This document shows positions 16,488 through 25,333 of a stretch of DNA of 64,000 nucleotides, one piece after another. A model generated the notes under the pieces. The model did not search any database. It worked only from the letters and a program-made list of their open reading frames with translations, and had not been told where the DNA came from. How positions within the stretch are numbered: the stretch's first letter is position 1; each line of letters begins with the position of its first letter. The stretch comes from CAJCIS01 sp965276755 (lineage in GTDB: Bacteria; Pseudomonadota; Alphaproteobacteria; Acetobacterales; Acetobacteraceae), in assembly GCA_965276755.1 (NCBI GenBank), contig OZ255625.1:2294001-2358000 (forward strand). Reading direction: 5' to 3'. The translations under genes and the position numbers were made by a program.

Positions 16488-17483
16488 CTAATCCCTGAGA
16501 CCGACCAGGCGTTCCGCTTGCCGGATGATCGGCTCCGCCAACGTCTGGGCGCGCGCCGCACCACGTGCCAGCACGTCATCGAGGTAGTCGCGGTCTGCCA
16601 TCAGCCGCATCGATTCCGCGGCAATCGGCGCCAGGCGATCCACGAGCAAAGCTGCCAGGCTTTCCTTGAAGGCGCCGAAGCCGCCGCCGCCGAAACGTGC
16701 GAGCACCTGAGGCACGGCCTCGTCTGCAAACGCCGCGTAAATCGCAACCAGGTTGCGCGCCTCGGCCCTGGGTGACAGTTCGGCCTCGCTGGCAGGCAAG
16801 GGCAGCGGATCGGTCTTTGCGCGCCTGATCTTGGCCGCGATCGTATCGGCGCTATCGGTCAGATTGATCCGGCTCTGATCGGACGGATCGGATTTGGACA
16901 TCTTGCGCGTGCCGTCCCTCAGGCTCATCACGCGCGCGGTTTCGGCCAGGATCAGCGGCTCGACGCGCGGGAAGAACGCCACGCCGTAATCGTGGTTGAA
17001 TTTTGCCGCGATGTCGTTTGCCAATTCCAGATGCTGGCGCTGGTCGTCGCCTACCGGCACGCGGGTGGCGTGGTAGGTGTGGATGTCGGCCGCCATCAGA
17101 CTGGGATAGACGTAGAGGCCGACGGACGCTGCTTCCCGATCGGCGCCCGCCTTGTCCTTGAACTGCGTCATGCGGTTGAGCCAGCCCAGCCGCGCCACAC
17201 AATTAAATATCCAGGCCAGGCGCGCATGGGCGTGGACGTGCGACTGCGCGAACAGCGTCGCGCGCGCCGGATCGATGCCGCAGGCCAGCAGGGACGCAGC
17301 CATTTCGCGCACGTTGCTGCGCAGCAGCGCAGGGTCCGGCAAGGCGGTCAGTGCGTGCAGATCGACGATGCAGAACAGACATTCATGATCGGCCTGCAGC
17401 GCCACCCAGTTGCGGATCGCGCCGAGGTAATTGCCTAGCGTCGGCACGCCGGAGGGCTGAATGCCGGAAAGGACACGTTGCAT
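16488..17483 (-). CDS. trpS: tryptophanyl-tRNA synthetase
   Basis: A 331-residue class I aminoacyl-tRNA synthetase that charges tRNA-Trp. The ATP-binding PSGVPTLGNYLGA (the HIGH-equivalent TLGN) is near residue 12, and KMSKSDPSDQSRI gives the KMSKS loop. ATG 17483 (MQRVLSGIQPSG) is chosen; an in-frame start at 17522 would add residues translated from the adjacent family B repeat. Length is normal for the bacterial enzyme. Confidence 0.97.
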   Translation of the reverse strand: MQRVLSGIQPSGVPTLGNYLGAIRNWVALQADHECLFCIVDLHALTALPDPALLRSNVREMAASLLACGIDPARATLFAQSHVHAHARLAWIFNCVARLGWLNRMTQFKDKAGADREAASVGLYVYPSLMAADIHTYHATRVPVGDDQRQHLELANDIAAKFNHDYGVAFFPRVEPLILAETARVMSLRDGTRKMSKSDPSDQSRINLTDSADTIAAKIRRAKTDPLPLPASEAELSPRAEARNLVAIYAAFADEAVPQVLARFGGGGFGAFKESLAALLVDRLAPIAAESMRLMADRDYLDDVLARGAARAQTLAEPIIRQAERLVGLRD

Positions 17484-17490
17484 TACGTCA

Positions 17491-17601
17491 AGTTGCTTCT
17501 TTTTCTGAAGAAAAAGAAGCAAAAAGACTTTTGAATGTTTGAGCCTCGCTACAAAATGACAAAAGTTTTTTGCTTCTTTTTTTCAAAAAAGAAGTTCTTC
17601 C
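17491..17601. repeat. family B intergenic inverted repeat, copy B1 (full)
   Basis: Left hairpin GCTTCTTTTTCTGAAG...AAGC (17495-17520) followed by AAAAAGACTTTTG; then an inverted second arm with CAAAAGTTTTTTGCTTC and hairpin 17572-17594. It lies between two genes in the same direction, downstream of the reductase and upstream of trpS. Confidence 0.9.
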
Positions 17602-17605
17602 TTCC

Positions 17606-18400
17606 TTATCCATAATGCGGCAGCCGCGCATAAGCGATCCCGCCATCAACCGTAATCGTCGTCCCCACCACATAATCCCCCGCCCGCGAGGCCAAATAGA
17701 TCGCAGCACCCGCCATATCCTCATCCCGCCCGATGCGCTTGACAGGCACCTGGGCGGCCACCGCCTCCTCCTGATCACGCGCGGCCCGGTTCATCTCCGA
17801 GGGAAACGGACCGGGCGCAATCGCATTGACCACGATGCCGTCTGAGGCCAGGCGCGCGGCCATGCGGCGCGTCAGGTGGATCAGCCCGGATTTGGACGCG
17901 GCGTAGGAATAGGTTTCCAGTGGGTTCAGCGTAATGCCGTCAATGCTGGCGATGTTGATTACCTTGGCCGGCCGGCCGGTGGCAGCACCTGCCACCAGCG
18001 CAGGGTGCAGCGCCTGGGTCAGGAAGAAGGGCGATTTGAGGTTGAGGTTCATCACCTTGTCCCAACCGGCCTCGGAAAATTCCGCGAACGGCACGGCCCA
18101 GGCGGCGCCGGCGTTGTTGACCAGAACGTCCAGGTGCCGCTCCCGCGCTGCAAAGGCGGCGGCCAGCGCGCGGCATCCCTCGACCGTGGAGATGTCCTGC
18201 GGCAAGGCGCGACAGATACCCCCGCCGTGGGAAAGTTCAGCGGCCGTCTGGTGGCAGGCCGCGGCCTTGCGCGAGGAGATATAGACGGTGGCGCCGCGCG
18301 CGCAAAAGCCCGCCGCGATCATCCTGCCTATGCCGCGCGAGCCGCCGGTGACCAGCGCGATGCGCCCTGTCAGCGAGAAAAGATCCTCCATGCGTTCCAT
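17606..18400 (-). CDS. RhlG-like short-chain dehydrogenase/reductase
   Basis: A 264-residue NAD(P)-dependent SDR. The nucleotide-binding loop is ALVTGGSRGIGRMIA, the structural motif is LVNNAGAAWAV, and the catalytic Ser-Tyr-Lys set is INIASIDG with YSYAASKSGL. The overall pattern, including IAPGPFPSEMNR, is closest to RhlG-type beta-ketoacyl reductases and gluconate-5-dehydrogenase-like SDRs. ATG 18400 is taken; ATG 18391 (MEDLFSLTGR) is equally possible, while an upstream extension to 18454 lacks family character. It is divergent from the CheB-CheR gene. The substrate is unknown. Confidence 0.87.
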   Translation of the reverse strand: MERMEDLFSLTGRIALVTGGSRGIGRMIAAGFCARGATVYISSRKAAACHQTAAELSHGGGICRALPQDISTVEGCRALAAAFAARERHLDVLVNNAGAAWAVPFAEFSEAGWDKVMNLNLKSPFFLTQALHPALVAGAATGRPAKVINIASIDGITLNPLETYSYAASKSGLIHLTRRMAARLASDGIVVNAIAPGPFPSEMNRAARDQEEAVAAQVPVKRIGRDEDMAGAAIYLASRAGDYVVGTTITVDGGIAYARLPHYG

Positions 18401-18552
18401 CCCATCGGTTCGACCGCCCCAATGCGGCATCGCTGAAGGGTGTTTGACGCACAAGCGAGGACGGGTCCAGCTATCTGGCCCGAGGCGTGAAACACGCCTA
18501 TGCCCCTGCGATCGCCCGTGGTTAAGTCAGCGACCAACGCGGGAAGCGCGCA

Positions 18553-21123
18553 GTGGCCCATGACGCCCGCCCCTATATCGTCGGTATCGGTGCTTCCGCG
18601 GGGGGAATAGAAGCGTTCCACCACTTCTTCGCCGCGGTGCCGGCACAGGACAGGCTTGCCTTTGTTGTCGTGCTGCACCTCTCGCCCGAGCGGATCAGCA
18701 TGCTGGTCGAAATCCTGCAGCGCTGGACGGACATGCCCGTCCACCAGGCGGAGGGCGGCGCCACGCCCCAGCCCGGCCACGTCTATGTCATACCTCCAAA
18801 TGCCGTCCTCACGCTTCAGAACAACCTGTTGTGTCTTGTCCCGGCGACGGAACCGCGCCACCCCAGCACGGCCATTAACGCGCTGTTCGCCTCCCTGGCT
18901 GCCGATTGCGGCGAGCACGCGATCGGCATCGTGCTTTCAGGCACGGGCAGTGATGGCGCGCTGGGGCTGAAGGCGATCAAGGCTTGTGGCGGCTTGACAA
19001 TGGCGCAGGGCAAGGACGGCACGGTGCCGCAATACGACAGCATGCCCGCCGCAGCCATTGCCGCGGGATCGGTCGATCTCGTAGTACCGGTGCAGGAAAT
19101 GCCTGCGTGCATTCTGCGCATTTTGGCCGGCCAGCAAGTGCGGCCACAATCGGCCAATCAGGACAGCGAGGCAGGCCATTTGCGAGAGCAGGTCTGCGCG
19201 GTACTCCGCCAGGCCGTCGGACATGACTTCAGTCAGTACAAGGAGCAGACGTTCCTGCGGCGGCTCGAGCGGCGGATGATTGTCACAGGATTGTCCGCGC
19301 ACGCCTATCTGGACGCACTCGGCCGCGACCGCGATGAAGCCGTGCTGTTGTTTCGCGATCTGCTGATCAGCGTCACGGGCTTCTTTCGCGACGAAGCCAC
19401 GTTCAAGGTCGTGCAAGACCAGGTTCTGCCGCGTCTGTTCACGGGCAAGACCGCGAAAGATCACCTGCGCATCTGGGTACCCGGTTGTGCGACCGGCGAG
19501 GAAGTCTATTCGGTCGCCATGATGCTGGTCGAATACATGGACCATCTGACAAATCCGCCCGAGTTGCAGATCTTCGGCACGGATATCGATGCGCCGGCCA
19601 TCGATATCGCGCGCATGGGCAGCTACCCGCGGATTCTGTTGCGCGACATGCCGCACGATCGCATCGGACGCTTCTTCACACAACGGGACGATACCTACGT
19701 CGTGTCCAGGGAGGTGCGAAAATACTGCACCTTCGCAACGCACAGCGTCATCCGAGACCCGCCATTCTCGCGCATGGACCTGATCTCCTGCCGCAATCTG
19801 CTGATCTACCTGGACGCGACATTGCAGGCAAAGGTCATCCCGGCCTTTCATTACGCACTCGCGCCCGGCGGCGTGCTGTTGCTCGGCGCTTCGGAGTCAG
19901 TGGCGCGTCACACCGATCTGTTCGAGCCCTTGGATCGGCGGCACCGCATCTATCTCCGCCGCGACGTGCCCAGCCCGCCGCTCAAAGTCGCGGCGCTGGA
20001 TGCCCAGAGGAATGCGACAGGCGCACGCGCGGCAGCCTCACGCGATAAAGTCTCCGGGCGGCAGGACGCACTCGCGCTCGCCCATCGCCGCATTCGCGAA
20101 CGGTTCTCGCCCGCCTTTGCGGTGGTGACTGCTGCGGGCGAGGCAGTGCATTTTTCGCCGCGCACGGGCAAATACCTGGAAGTCGCCGCAGGCTCACCGA
20201 CAGCGGACCTGATCGCCCAGGCCCGTCCTGGCCTGCGCCTGGAATTGCGCGCGGCGCTGAGGCAAGCGGCGGCGACGGGCGCGCCCGTCGAGCGCGAGAA
20301 GATCGTCATTCAACGCGAAGGCGGCTCATTCGACGGCGGGGCGCAAGCCATCGTGCTGACGATAGAGCCCCTGCCGGAAAGCCATGGAGAGCGGCTTTAT
20401 CTGGTCGTCTTTTCCGACGGCGAGCGCAGCCCGCGCGACGGACCCGCCGAGGAGCCCGCGCGCCCCTTGTTGCAGGATCTGACAATCGAGCAGCTCGAGC
20501 GGGAACTGCGCGACATGCGCGAGCAGAACCAGTCCATCGCCGAGGAATACGAAACAGCATTGGCGGAACTCAAATCGGCCAACGAGGAACTGCATTCGCT
20601 CAACGAAGAGCTTCAGTCGAGCAATGAGGAACTTGAAACGTCCAAGGAGGAGATCCAGTCCGTCAATGAGGAGCTGCAGACGGTCAACCACCAGCTCGCC
20701 AGCAAGGTCGATGAGCTCGATCGCGCCAGTTCGGACCTGCGCAATCTCTTCGAGAGCACGCGTGTGCCCACCGTGTTTCTGGACCGCAATCTGACCTTGC
20801 GCAGCTTTACGCCCGCGGTTGCGAGCCTGTACAATCTCATTCCAAGCGATCATGGCAGGAAGCTGACCGATATCGTCACTGCGCTGGCCTATGATACGCT
20901 GCGCGAGGATGTCGCCCATGTGCTGGCGACGCTGGAGCCTATGGAGAAACGCGTCGAACGCCGCGACGGCGAGGCGCATTACCTTATGCGTGTGCTGCCC
21001 TATCGGTCATCGGATGATGCGATCGAGGGCGTGCTGATTACTTTTACCGATGTCACCGCCATAGTGGTTAAAAAGGCTGGGGGAGATGTGCCATCCCCCC
21101 CAGTCCCCCCGTCATTTATTTAG
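18553..21123 (+). CDS. CheB-CheR-PAS fusion protein
   Basis: An 856-residue multidomain signalling protein. Residues 1-195 are a CheB methylesterase domain with the Ser (GIGASAGGIEA), His (VLHLSPERIS) and Asp (SGTGSDGALG) of the triad. Residues about 215-470 are a CheR methyltransferase domain with DLLISVTGFFRD, VPGCATGEEVYS and MDLISCRNLLIYLD. A PAS-like part follows, then a long coiled coil (ANEELHSLNEELQSSNEELE) and a second PAS. GTG 18553 is the start. The last 13 or so residues (AGGDVPSPPVPPSFI) come from repeat A5. No kinase domain is present; a separate HWE kinase gene faces it. No chemotaxis genes are near, so its targets are unclear. Confidence 0.9.
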   Translation: MAHDARPYIVGIGASAGGIEAFHHFFAAVPAQDRLAFVVVLHLSPERISMLVEILQRWTDMPVHQAEGGATPQPGHVYVIPPNAVLTLQNNLLCLVPATEPRHPSTAINALFASLAADCGEHAIGIVLSGTGSDGALGLKAIKACGGLTMAQGKDGTVPQYDSMPAAAIAAGSVDLVVPVQEMPACILRILAGQQVRPQSANQDSEAGHLREQVCAVLRQAVGHDFSQYKEQTFLRRLERRMIVTGLSAHAYLDALGRDRDEAVLLFRDLLISVTGFFRDEATFKVVQDQVLPRLFTGKTAKDHLRIWVPGCATGEEVYSVAMMLVEYMDHLTNPPELQIFGTDIDAPAIDIARMGSYPRILLRDMPHDRIGRFFTQRDDTYVVSREVRKYCTFATHSVIRDPPFSRMDLISCRNLLIYLDATLQAKVIPAFHYALAPGGVLLLGASESVARHTDLFEPLDRRHRIYLRRDVPSPPLKVAALDAQRNATGARAAASRDKVSGRQDALALAHRRIRERFSPAFAVVTAAGEAVHFSPRTGKYLEVAAGSPTADLIAQARPGLRLELRAALRQAAATGAPVEREKIVIQREGGSFDGGAQAIVLTIEPLPESHGERLYLVVFSDGERSPRDGPAEEPARPLLQDLTIEQLERELRDMREQNQSIAEEYETALAELKSANEELHSLNEELQSSNEELETSKEEIQSVNEELQTVNHQLASKVDELDRASSDLRNLFESTRVPTVFLDRNLTLRSFTPAVASLYNLIPSDHGRKLTDIVTALAYDTLREDVAHVLATLEPMEKRVERRDGEAHYLMRVLPYRSSDDAIEGVLITFTDVTAIVVKKAGGDVPSPPVPPSFI

Positions 21124-21180
21124 TCCTCGCCTTAAATGATGACGGGGGGTCTGGGGGGGATGGCACATCCCCCCCAGCTT
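21075..21180. repeat. family A intergenic inverted repeat, copy A5 (full)
   Basis: A standard element between convergent signalling genes. It overlaps the 3' end of the CheB-CheR gene and gives it its stop codon. Confidence 0.9.
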
Positions 21181-21185
21181 TTTCT

Positions 21186-22721
21186 TCAATCCTGCGCCTG
21201 CAATGCCGCCAACCCAATCCGGATCGTGCAAATCAGGCCCGAAGCCGCATAGTCCAGGCTCGCCGTCCCGCCGAGCTGGCCCGAAAGACCCCGCTCGATC
21301 AATCTGCTGCCAAATCCACGTCGCGCCGGCGCCTCCACGGCCGGCCCGCCATGTTCCCGCCAGATCAGCACAAGCGCAGGCTCGGCCTGTTCGGTGTTGG
21401 TTGTCCACGCAACCTCCACCCCGCCCGCCTCCGTGGACAACGCGCCGAACTTGGCCGCATTGGTCGCCAGCTCATGCACGATCAAGGCCAGCGGCAGGCC
21501 GGCGCGATGGCCGACGGCCACGTGCGGGCCACGCAGATCGAAACGGTGGGCGCGGCGATCGTCGTGCATGCGCAACGCGCCCTCGATGACCGAGGCCACA
21601 TTGCCGCCGCTATGGCCGCCGCCAAGCAGGATGTCGTGCGCCTTGCCCAGCGCGGTCAGCCGGCCGCTCAGTACCTCGGTCGCAGTGGGCACATCGGTCG
21701 CCACGCGCATGGTCTGCAAGGCGATGGCCTGCGCCATGGCCAGAATGTTCTTCATGCGGTGGCTAAGTTCGGCGTTCAGGAAAACCTGGTGCGCCTCTGC
21801 ATCCGCCTGCGCGAGCGCTGCCGCGCAGCGATCGGCGACACCGCGCGCAAATTCCTTCTCAGTGCCGCTCCAGGCGCGCGCCACGGTGTCGTGCACCAGC
21901 AGCGCGCCGCGTAATTTGCCATCCATCACCAGCGGAACCGCCATCAGCGCGCGTATCTGCGCGGCGTGTCCCGCACCGATGGCGGCAACCATTCCAGACG
22001 GATCGGCGACATCATCGGAGGCGACGACCTCGCCGCGCGCCAAGCGTGCAAAGGCGTCACCGAAATGTTCTTCCCTGATGACACCTTGAACATTGGACAG
22101 TCCCTCGCCCGTCCAGTTCGCGCCGATCACGAGTGCGCCGGGCTCTCCGCCTTGCGCGTAAGCCGCGCGCCCGGCCTGCAAGGCGCGGCCGAGAATGCGC
22201 GAGGCGGCCGCGGTGATCTCGCCCTGCGCCGAGAGCCCGCGCAGCGTATCGCCCAGTTCGATCAGCGCGGCCTGGCGCCGCTCCGCGTTGCGGCGTTCAG
22301 TCACGTCACGCGAAATGACCAGCAGGCGTTCGGGAAGCTGGCTCCCATCCAGGATCGGCGCCACCTGCACGTCCCACCAGCGCGGCACGCCGTGTTCGCT
22401 TCTGGTGGCGCCGGTGAAGCGGCTGGCCCGACCTTGCTGGGCCGCGCGCACCGCGTCGCTTGCCTGGTGGCAGTCCTCGCCTTCCCAGCCGGCGGCCCAG
22501 TCGCAGGCGGCCGCGCCCGCGAAATCCTCGGGCACATCTTCCTGCTGACCGCGCGTGCTGGAGAAGGTCAACCGGCCGCCCAGGTCCAGTATCTTGATGC
22601 TGTCACCGGAGACCGAAAGCAGAGTCCGCAGGAAGGGCGGATCGTCCAGCATGCGCGGCGCGATCGACGCTTGAGCGCCGCTGGACCTGACCAGGTTGCT
22701 CTTGACCATGGCCGAAGGCAT
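21186..22721 (-). CDS. PAS-GAF HWE-family sensor histidine kinase
   Basis: A cytoplasmic sensor kinase of about 511 residues. A PAS domain (through ILDGSQLPERLLVISRDVTE) is followed by a GAF domain (PLVMDGKLRGALLVHDTVA). The kinase core has the HWE/HisKA_2 H-box in NAELSHRMKNILAMAQAIAL, the N-box in LIVHELATNAAKFGALS, and the W-x-E in LIWREHGGP. No membrane segment or receiver domain is present. ATG 22721 is chosen for its GGGGCGG upstream; ATG 22709 and GTG 22748 are alternatives. HWE kinases often work in the general stress response or light sensing, but no partner regulator is adjacent. Confidence 0.9.
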   Translation of the reverse strand: MPSAMVKSNLVRSSGAQASIAPRMLDDPPFLRTLLSVSGDSIKILDLGGRLTFSSTRGQQEDVPEDFAGAAACDWAAGWEGEDCHQASDAVRAAQQGRASRFTGATRSEHGVPRWWDVQVAPILDGSQLPERLLVISRDVTERRNAERRQAALIELGDTLRGLSAQGEITAAASRILGRALQAGRAAYAQGGEPGALVIGANWTGEGLSNVQGVIREEHFGDAFARLARGEVVASDDVADPSGMVAAIGAGHAAQIRALMAVPLVMDGKLRGALLVHDTVARAWSGTEKEFARGVADRCAAALAQADAEAHQVFLNAELSHRMKNILAMAQAIALQTMRVATDVPTATEVLSGRLTALGKAHDILLGGGHSGGNVASVIEGALRMHDDRRAHRFDLRGPHVAVGHRAGLPLALIVHELATNAAKFGALSTEAGGVEVAWTTNTEQAEPALVLIWREHGGPAVEAPARRGFGSRLIERGLSGQLGGTASLDYAASGLICTIRIGLAALQAQD

Positions 22722-22787
22722 CGCCCGCCCCACAAGGGCTGTCAACACAAGCGTTTCCGTGCGGGCGCCATAAGGTTATACCGCCGC

Positions 22788-23258
22788 ATGCGCCATCCGA
22801 TCCTTCTTGTTACCCTGGCTGCCTGCCTGTTGGGCGGCGCGGCACCACGCCCCGGATCCTCGCCGGCGTTCGTGGGCAGCGGCGTGCAAATCTACACGTG
22901 CCAACCCTCGGCCGCCGGTCCGGCCTGGCATTTGCGGGCACCGGAGGCGACGCTGAGCCAGCCTGGGGGCGGTCCCGTCATCAACCACTTCGCCGGTCCC
23001 AGTTGGCAGGCGGGGGATGGCAGCGTTGTCGTGGGCGAAATGATCGCCTCCACACCTGGTGCCGCCGGGTCGATCCCCTGGCTGGTGCTGCGCGCCAAGA
23101 CGCATCGCGGCGCAGGGCTGCTTGCATCGGTTACCTATATTGTTCGCAGTCAGACCGAGGGCGGCTTGGCGCCGGCGCTTGGGTGCGACCAGGATCGTTT
23201 GGGTGTTGAGACGCGTGTGGTTTATCGGGCGATCTATACGTTTTTTGACGGGCAGTAA
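22788..23258 (+). CDS. DUF3455 secreted protein
   Basis: A 156-residue protein with an N-terminal signal peptide (MRHPILLVTLAACLLGGAA) and a DUF3455 domain: GVQIYTCQPS near the front, then HFAGPSWQAGDGSVVVGEM and IPWLVLRAKTHRGAGLLASV. The family is widespread in proteobacteria and fungi and has no agreed function. ATG 22788 directly precedes the signal peptide. It is divergent from the sensor kinase, with about 65 bp between starts. Confidence 0.85.
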   Translation: MRHPILLVTLAACLLGGAAPRPGSSPAFVGSGVQIYTCQPSAAGPAWHLRAPEATLSQPGGGPVINHFAGPSWQAGDGSVVVGEMIASTPGAAGSIPWLVLRAKTHRGAGLLASVTYIVRSQTEGGLAPALGCDQDRLGVETRVVYRAIYTFFDGQ

Positions 23259-23261
23259 GAA

Positions 23262-23370
23262 AGGAAGGTTGTTCTTTTTGAAAAAAAGAACCAAAAAACT
23301 TTTGTCTGTTGAGCCTTTGCCTGACAAATAAAAGTCTTTTGCTTCTTTTCTTCAGAAAAGAAGAACTTCC
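23262..23370. repeat. family B intergenic inverted repeat, copy B2 (full)
   Basis: The left hairpin is GTTCTTTTTGAAAAAAAGAAC; the right hairpin is GCTTCTTTTCTTCAGAAAAGAAG. It exactly fills the gap between the convergent DUF3455 and ABC-F genes, as a bidirectional terminator would. Confidence 0.9.
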
Positions 23371-25233
23371 TTACTGCGCCTGCTCAAGCGCCTCTTCCGC
23401 CGCCATCCATACCGCCTCCGCCATTACAATCGCCCGCGCAATCTCCGCAAGGCGCGTGTTGGCCTGCGTCACTTCGCCAGCGCGCCCTGCTTCATAAAGC
23501 GCCGGATCTGCGAGCCGCGCTTCGATCGCCGCCCGCTCGCGGGTCAACTTCTCGATCGCGGCCTCGGCGTCGCGCACCTGGCGGCGTAACGGCGCAACGG
23601 CCTGGCGCGCCTCCGCACGTGCACGCCGATCATCGTTGCGCGTTGCGGTCACCGCCGGGCGCGGCCCGCGCGCACGCTCGGCGGTCAGCGTGCGGTAATC
23701 GTCCAGATCGCCGTCATAGGCGCGCACCGTGCCATCTGCGACCAGCCACAAGCGGTCGGCGACGAGTTCGACCAGATGCGGGTCATGCGTGATCAGCAAC
23801 ACCGCACCTTCAAAATCGGCGAGCGCGCGCACCAGCGCCTCGCGCGCATCAATGTCGAGATGGTTGGTGGGCTCATCGAGGATCAGCAATTGCGGTGCGT
23901 CGCGCGTCGCCAGCGCCAGCAGCAGGCGCGCCTTTTCGCCACCCGAAAGGCTGGCAACTTGCGTGTCGGCGCGATCGGCATCCAGGCCGAAACGCGCGAG
24001 CTGCGCACGCAATTGCGGGGGCGTGGCGCGTGGCAGCGCGCGGGCGATGTGCGCAACGGGGCTTTCGTCGGCAATCAGTTCCTCGCTCTGGTGCTGGGCG
24101 AAATAGCCCACGCGCAATTTGCCGCTGCGGCGCATTTGCCCGGCCAGCGGCGTCAGCCGCCCGGCGAGCAGCTTGGCCAGCGTGGATTTGCCGTTGCCGT
24201 TGCTGCCCAGCAAAGCGATGCGATCATCCATGTCCACGCTGAGCGAAAGGCCGGACAGCACCGGCCTGCCGTCATAGCCCACCGAGACGCGCTCCAGCGA
24301 CAGGATAGGCGGCGCGAGCCGCGCCGGTTCGGGGAAAATAAAGCGCGTCGGCGCGTCTTCAATCACGTTCTCCAGCGGCGGGAGTTTTTCCAGCGCCTTG
24401 AGCCGCGCCTGCGCCTGGCGCGCTTTTGTGGCCTTGGCGCGGAAGCGATCGACGAAGGATTGCATATGCGCGCGCTGGGCGGCGATGCGTTCGGCCGCGC
24501 GCGCGTGCTGCATCGCCTGCTCGGTGCGAATGCGCACGAACTCTGTATAGCCGCCAGGTGTGAGGCTGAGTTTCTGTCGATCAAGATGCGCAATCGCCTC
24601 CACCGCGCGATCGAGCATACCGCGGTCGTGCGAAACGACGATGGCTGCACCTTGAAACTTGGCCAGCCAGGATTCCAGCCACAGCGTGGCTTCAAGGTCG
24701 AGATGATTTGTCGGCTCGTCCAGCAGAAGCAGATCGGGGTTGGCAAATAGCGCGGTGGCGAGTGCGACGCGCATGCGCCAGCCGCCGGAGAATTCGGCCA
24801 CGGCGCGGCCCTGCGCGGCCGCCTCGAAGCCGAGCCCCGCCAATATGGACGCGGCGCGCGCGGGTGCGGCGTCCGCGCCAATGGCGCGCAGGCGATCGTG
24901 GATGCCGGCAAGGCGCATGGGCTCGGCGGTCTCTGCCTCGGCGAGCAGGGCCAGGCGTTCGGTATCGCCCTCCAGCACGGTCTCAAGCAGCGAGGCAGGG
25001 CCCGACGGCGCCTCCTGCCGCACCTGGGCCATGCGCGCACGTGCGGCCAGGCGTATTTCGCCTCCATCAGGTGCCAACTCGCCGGAAATGGCGCGCAGCA
25101 ACGTGGACTTGCCCGCGCCGTTGCGGCCAACAAGCCCCACGCGAGTCCCCGCCTCCACATTGAGATCGGCGCGATCCAGAAGCGTACGGCCGCCGACGCG
25201 CAAGGTCAGCGCTGAGATGGAAAGCAGGCTCAC
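23371..25233 (-). CDS. ABC-F family ATPase (YheS-like)
   Basis: A 620-residue soluble protein with two ABC ATPase domains and no membrane segment. Walker A motifs are GLVGRNGAGKSTLLRA and ALLGSNGNGKSTLAKL; signatures are EFSGGWRMRVALA and SLSGGEKARLLLA; both Walker B motifs continue as LLLDEPTNHLDLEA and LILDEPTNHLDIDA. The linker between them (RAKATKARQAQARLKALEKL) is the ABC-F P-site tRNA interaction motif region, and a C-terminal coiled coil follows. This class acts on the ribosome to relieve stalled translation. It lies between two family B repeats. Confidence 0.93.
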   Translation of the reverse strand: MSLLSISALTLRVGGRTLLDRADLNVEAGTRVGLVGRNGAGKSTLLRAISGELAPDGGEIRLAARARMAQVRQEAPSGPASLLETVLEGDTERLALLAEAETAEPMRLAGIHDRLRAIGADAAPARAASILAGLGFEAAAQGRAVAEFSGGWRMRVALATALFANPDLLLLDEPTNHLDLEATLWLESWLAKFQGAAIVVSHDRGMLDRAVEAIAHLDRQKLSLTPGGYTEFVRIRTEQAMQHARAAERIAAQRAHMQSFVDRFRAKATKARQAQARLKALEKLPPLENVIEDAPTRFIFPEPARLAPPILSLERVSVGYDGRPVLSGLSLSVDMDDRIALLGSNGNGKSTLAKLLAGRLTPLAGQMRRSGKLRVGYFAQHQSEELIADESPVAHIARALPRATPPQLRAQLARFGLDADRADTQVASLSGGEKARLLLALATRDAPQLLILDEPTNHLDIDAREALVRALADFEGAVLLITHDPHLVELVADRLWLVADGTVRAYDGDLDDYRTLTAERARGPRPAVTATRNDDRRARAEARQAVAPLRRQVRDAEAAIEKLTRERAAIEARLADPALYEAGRAGEVTQANTRLAEIARAIVMAEAVWMAAEEALEQAQ

Positions 25234-25239
25234 GGCAAA

Positions 25240-25319
25240 CAGACAAAAGTCTTTTGGTTCTTTTCTTCAGAAAAGAACAGTTCTTCTTTTTTGAAAAAAA
25301 GAAGCAAAAGACTTTTGTC
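25240..25319. repeat. family B intergenic inverted repeat, copy B3 (compact)
   Basis: Two hairpins (GGTTCTTTTCTTCAGAAAAGAAC and TTCTTCTTTTTTGAAAAAAAGAAG) lie back to back between ACAAAAGTCTTTTG and CAAAAGACTTTTGT. The arm order is reversed compared with B1 and B2: the GACAAAAG ends are outermost. It lies between thiY and the ABC-F gene, both on the minus strand. Confidence 0.85.
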
Positions 25320-25333
25320 GGTTGGCGGGTCGT

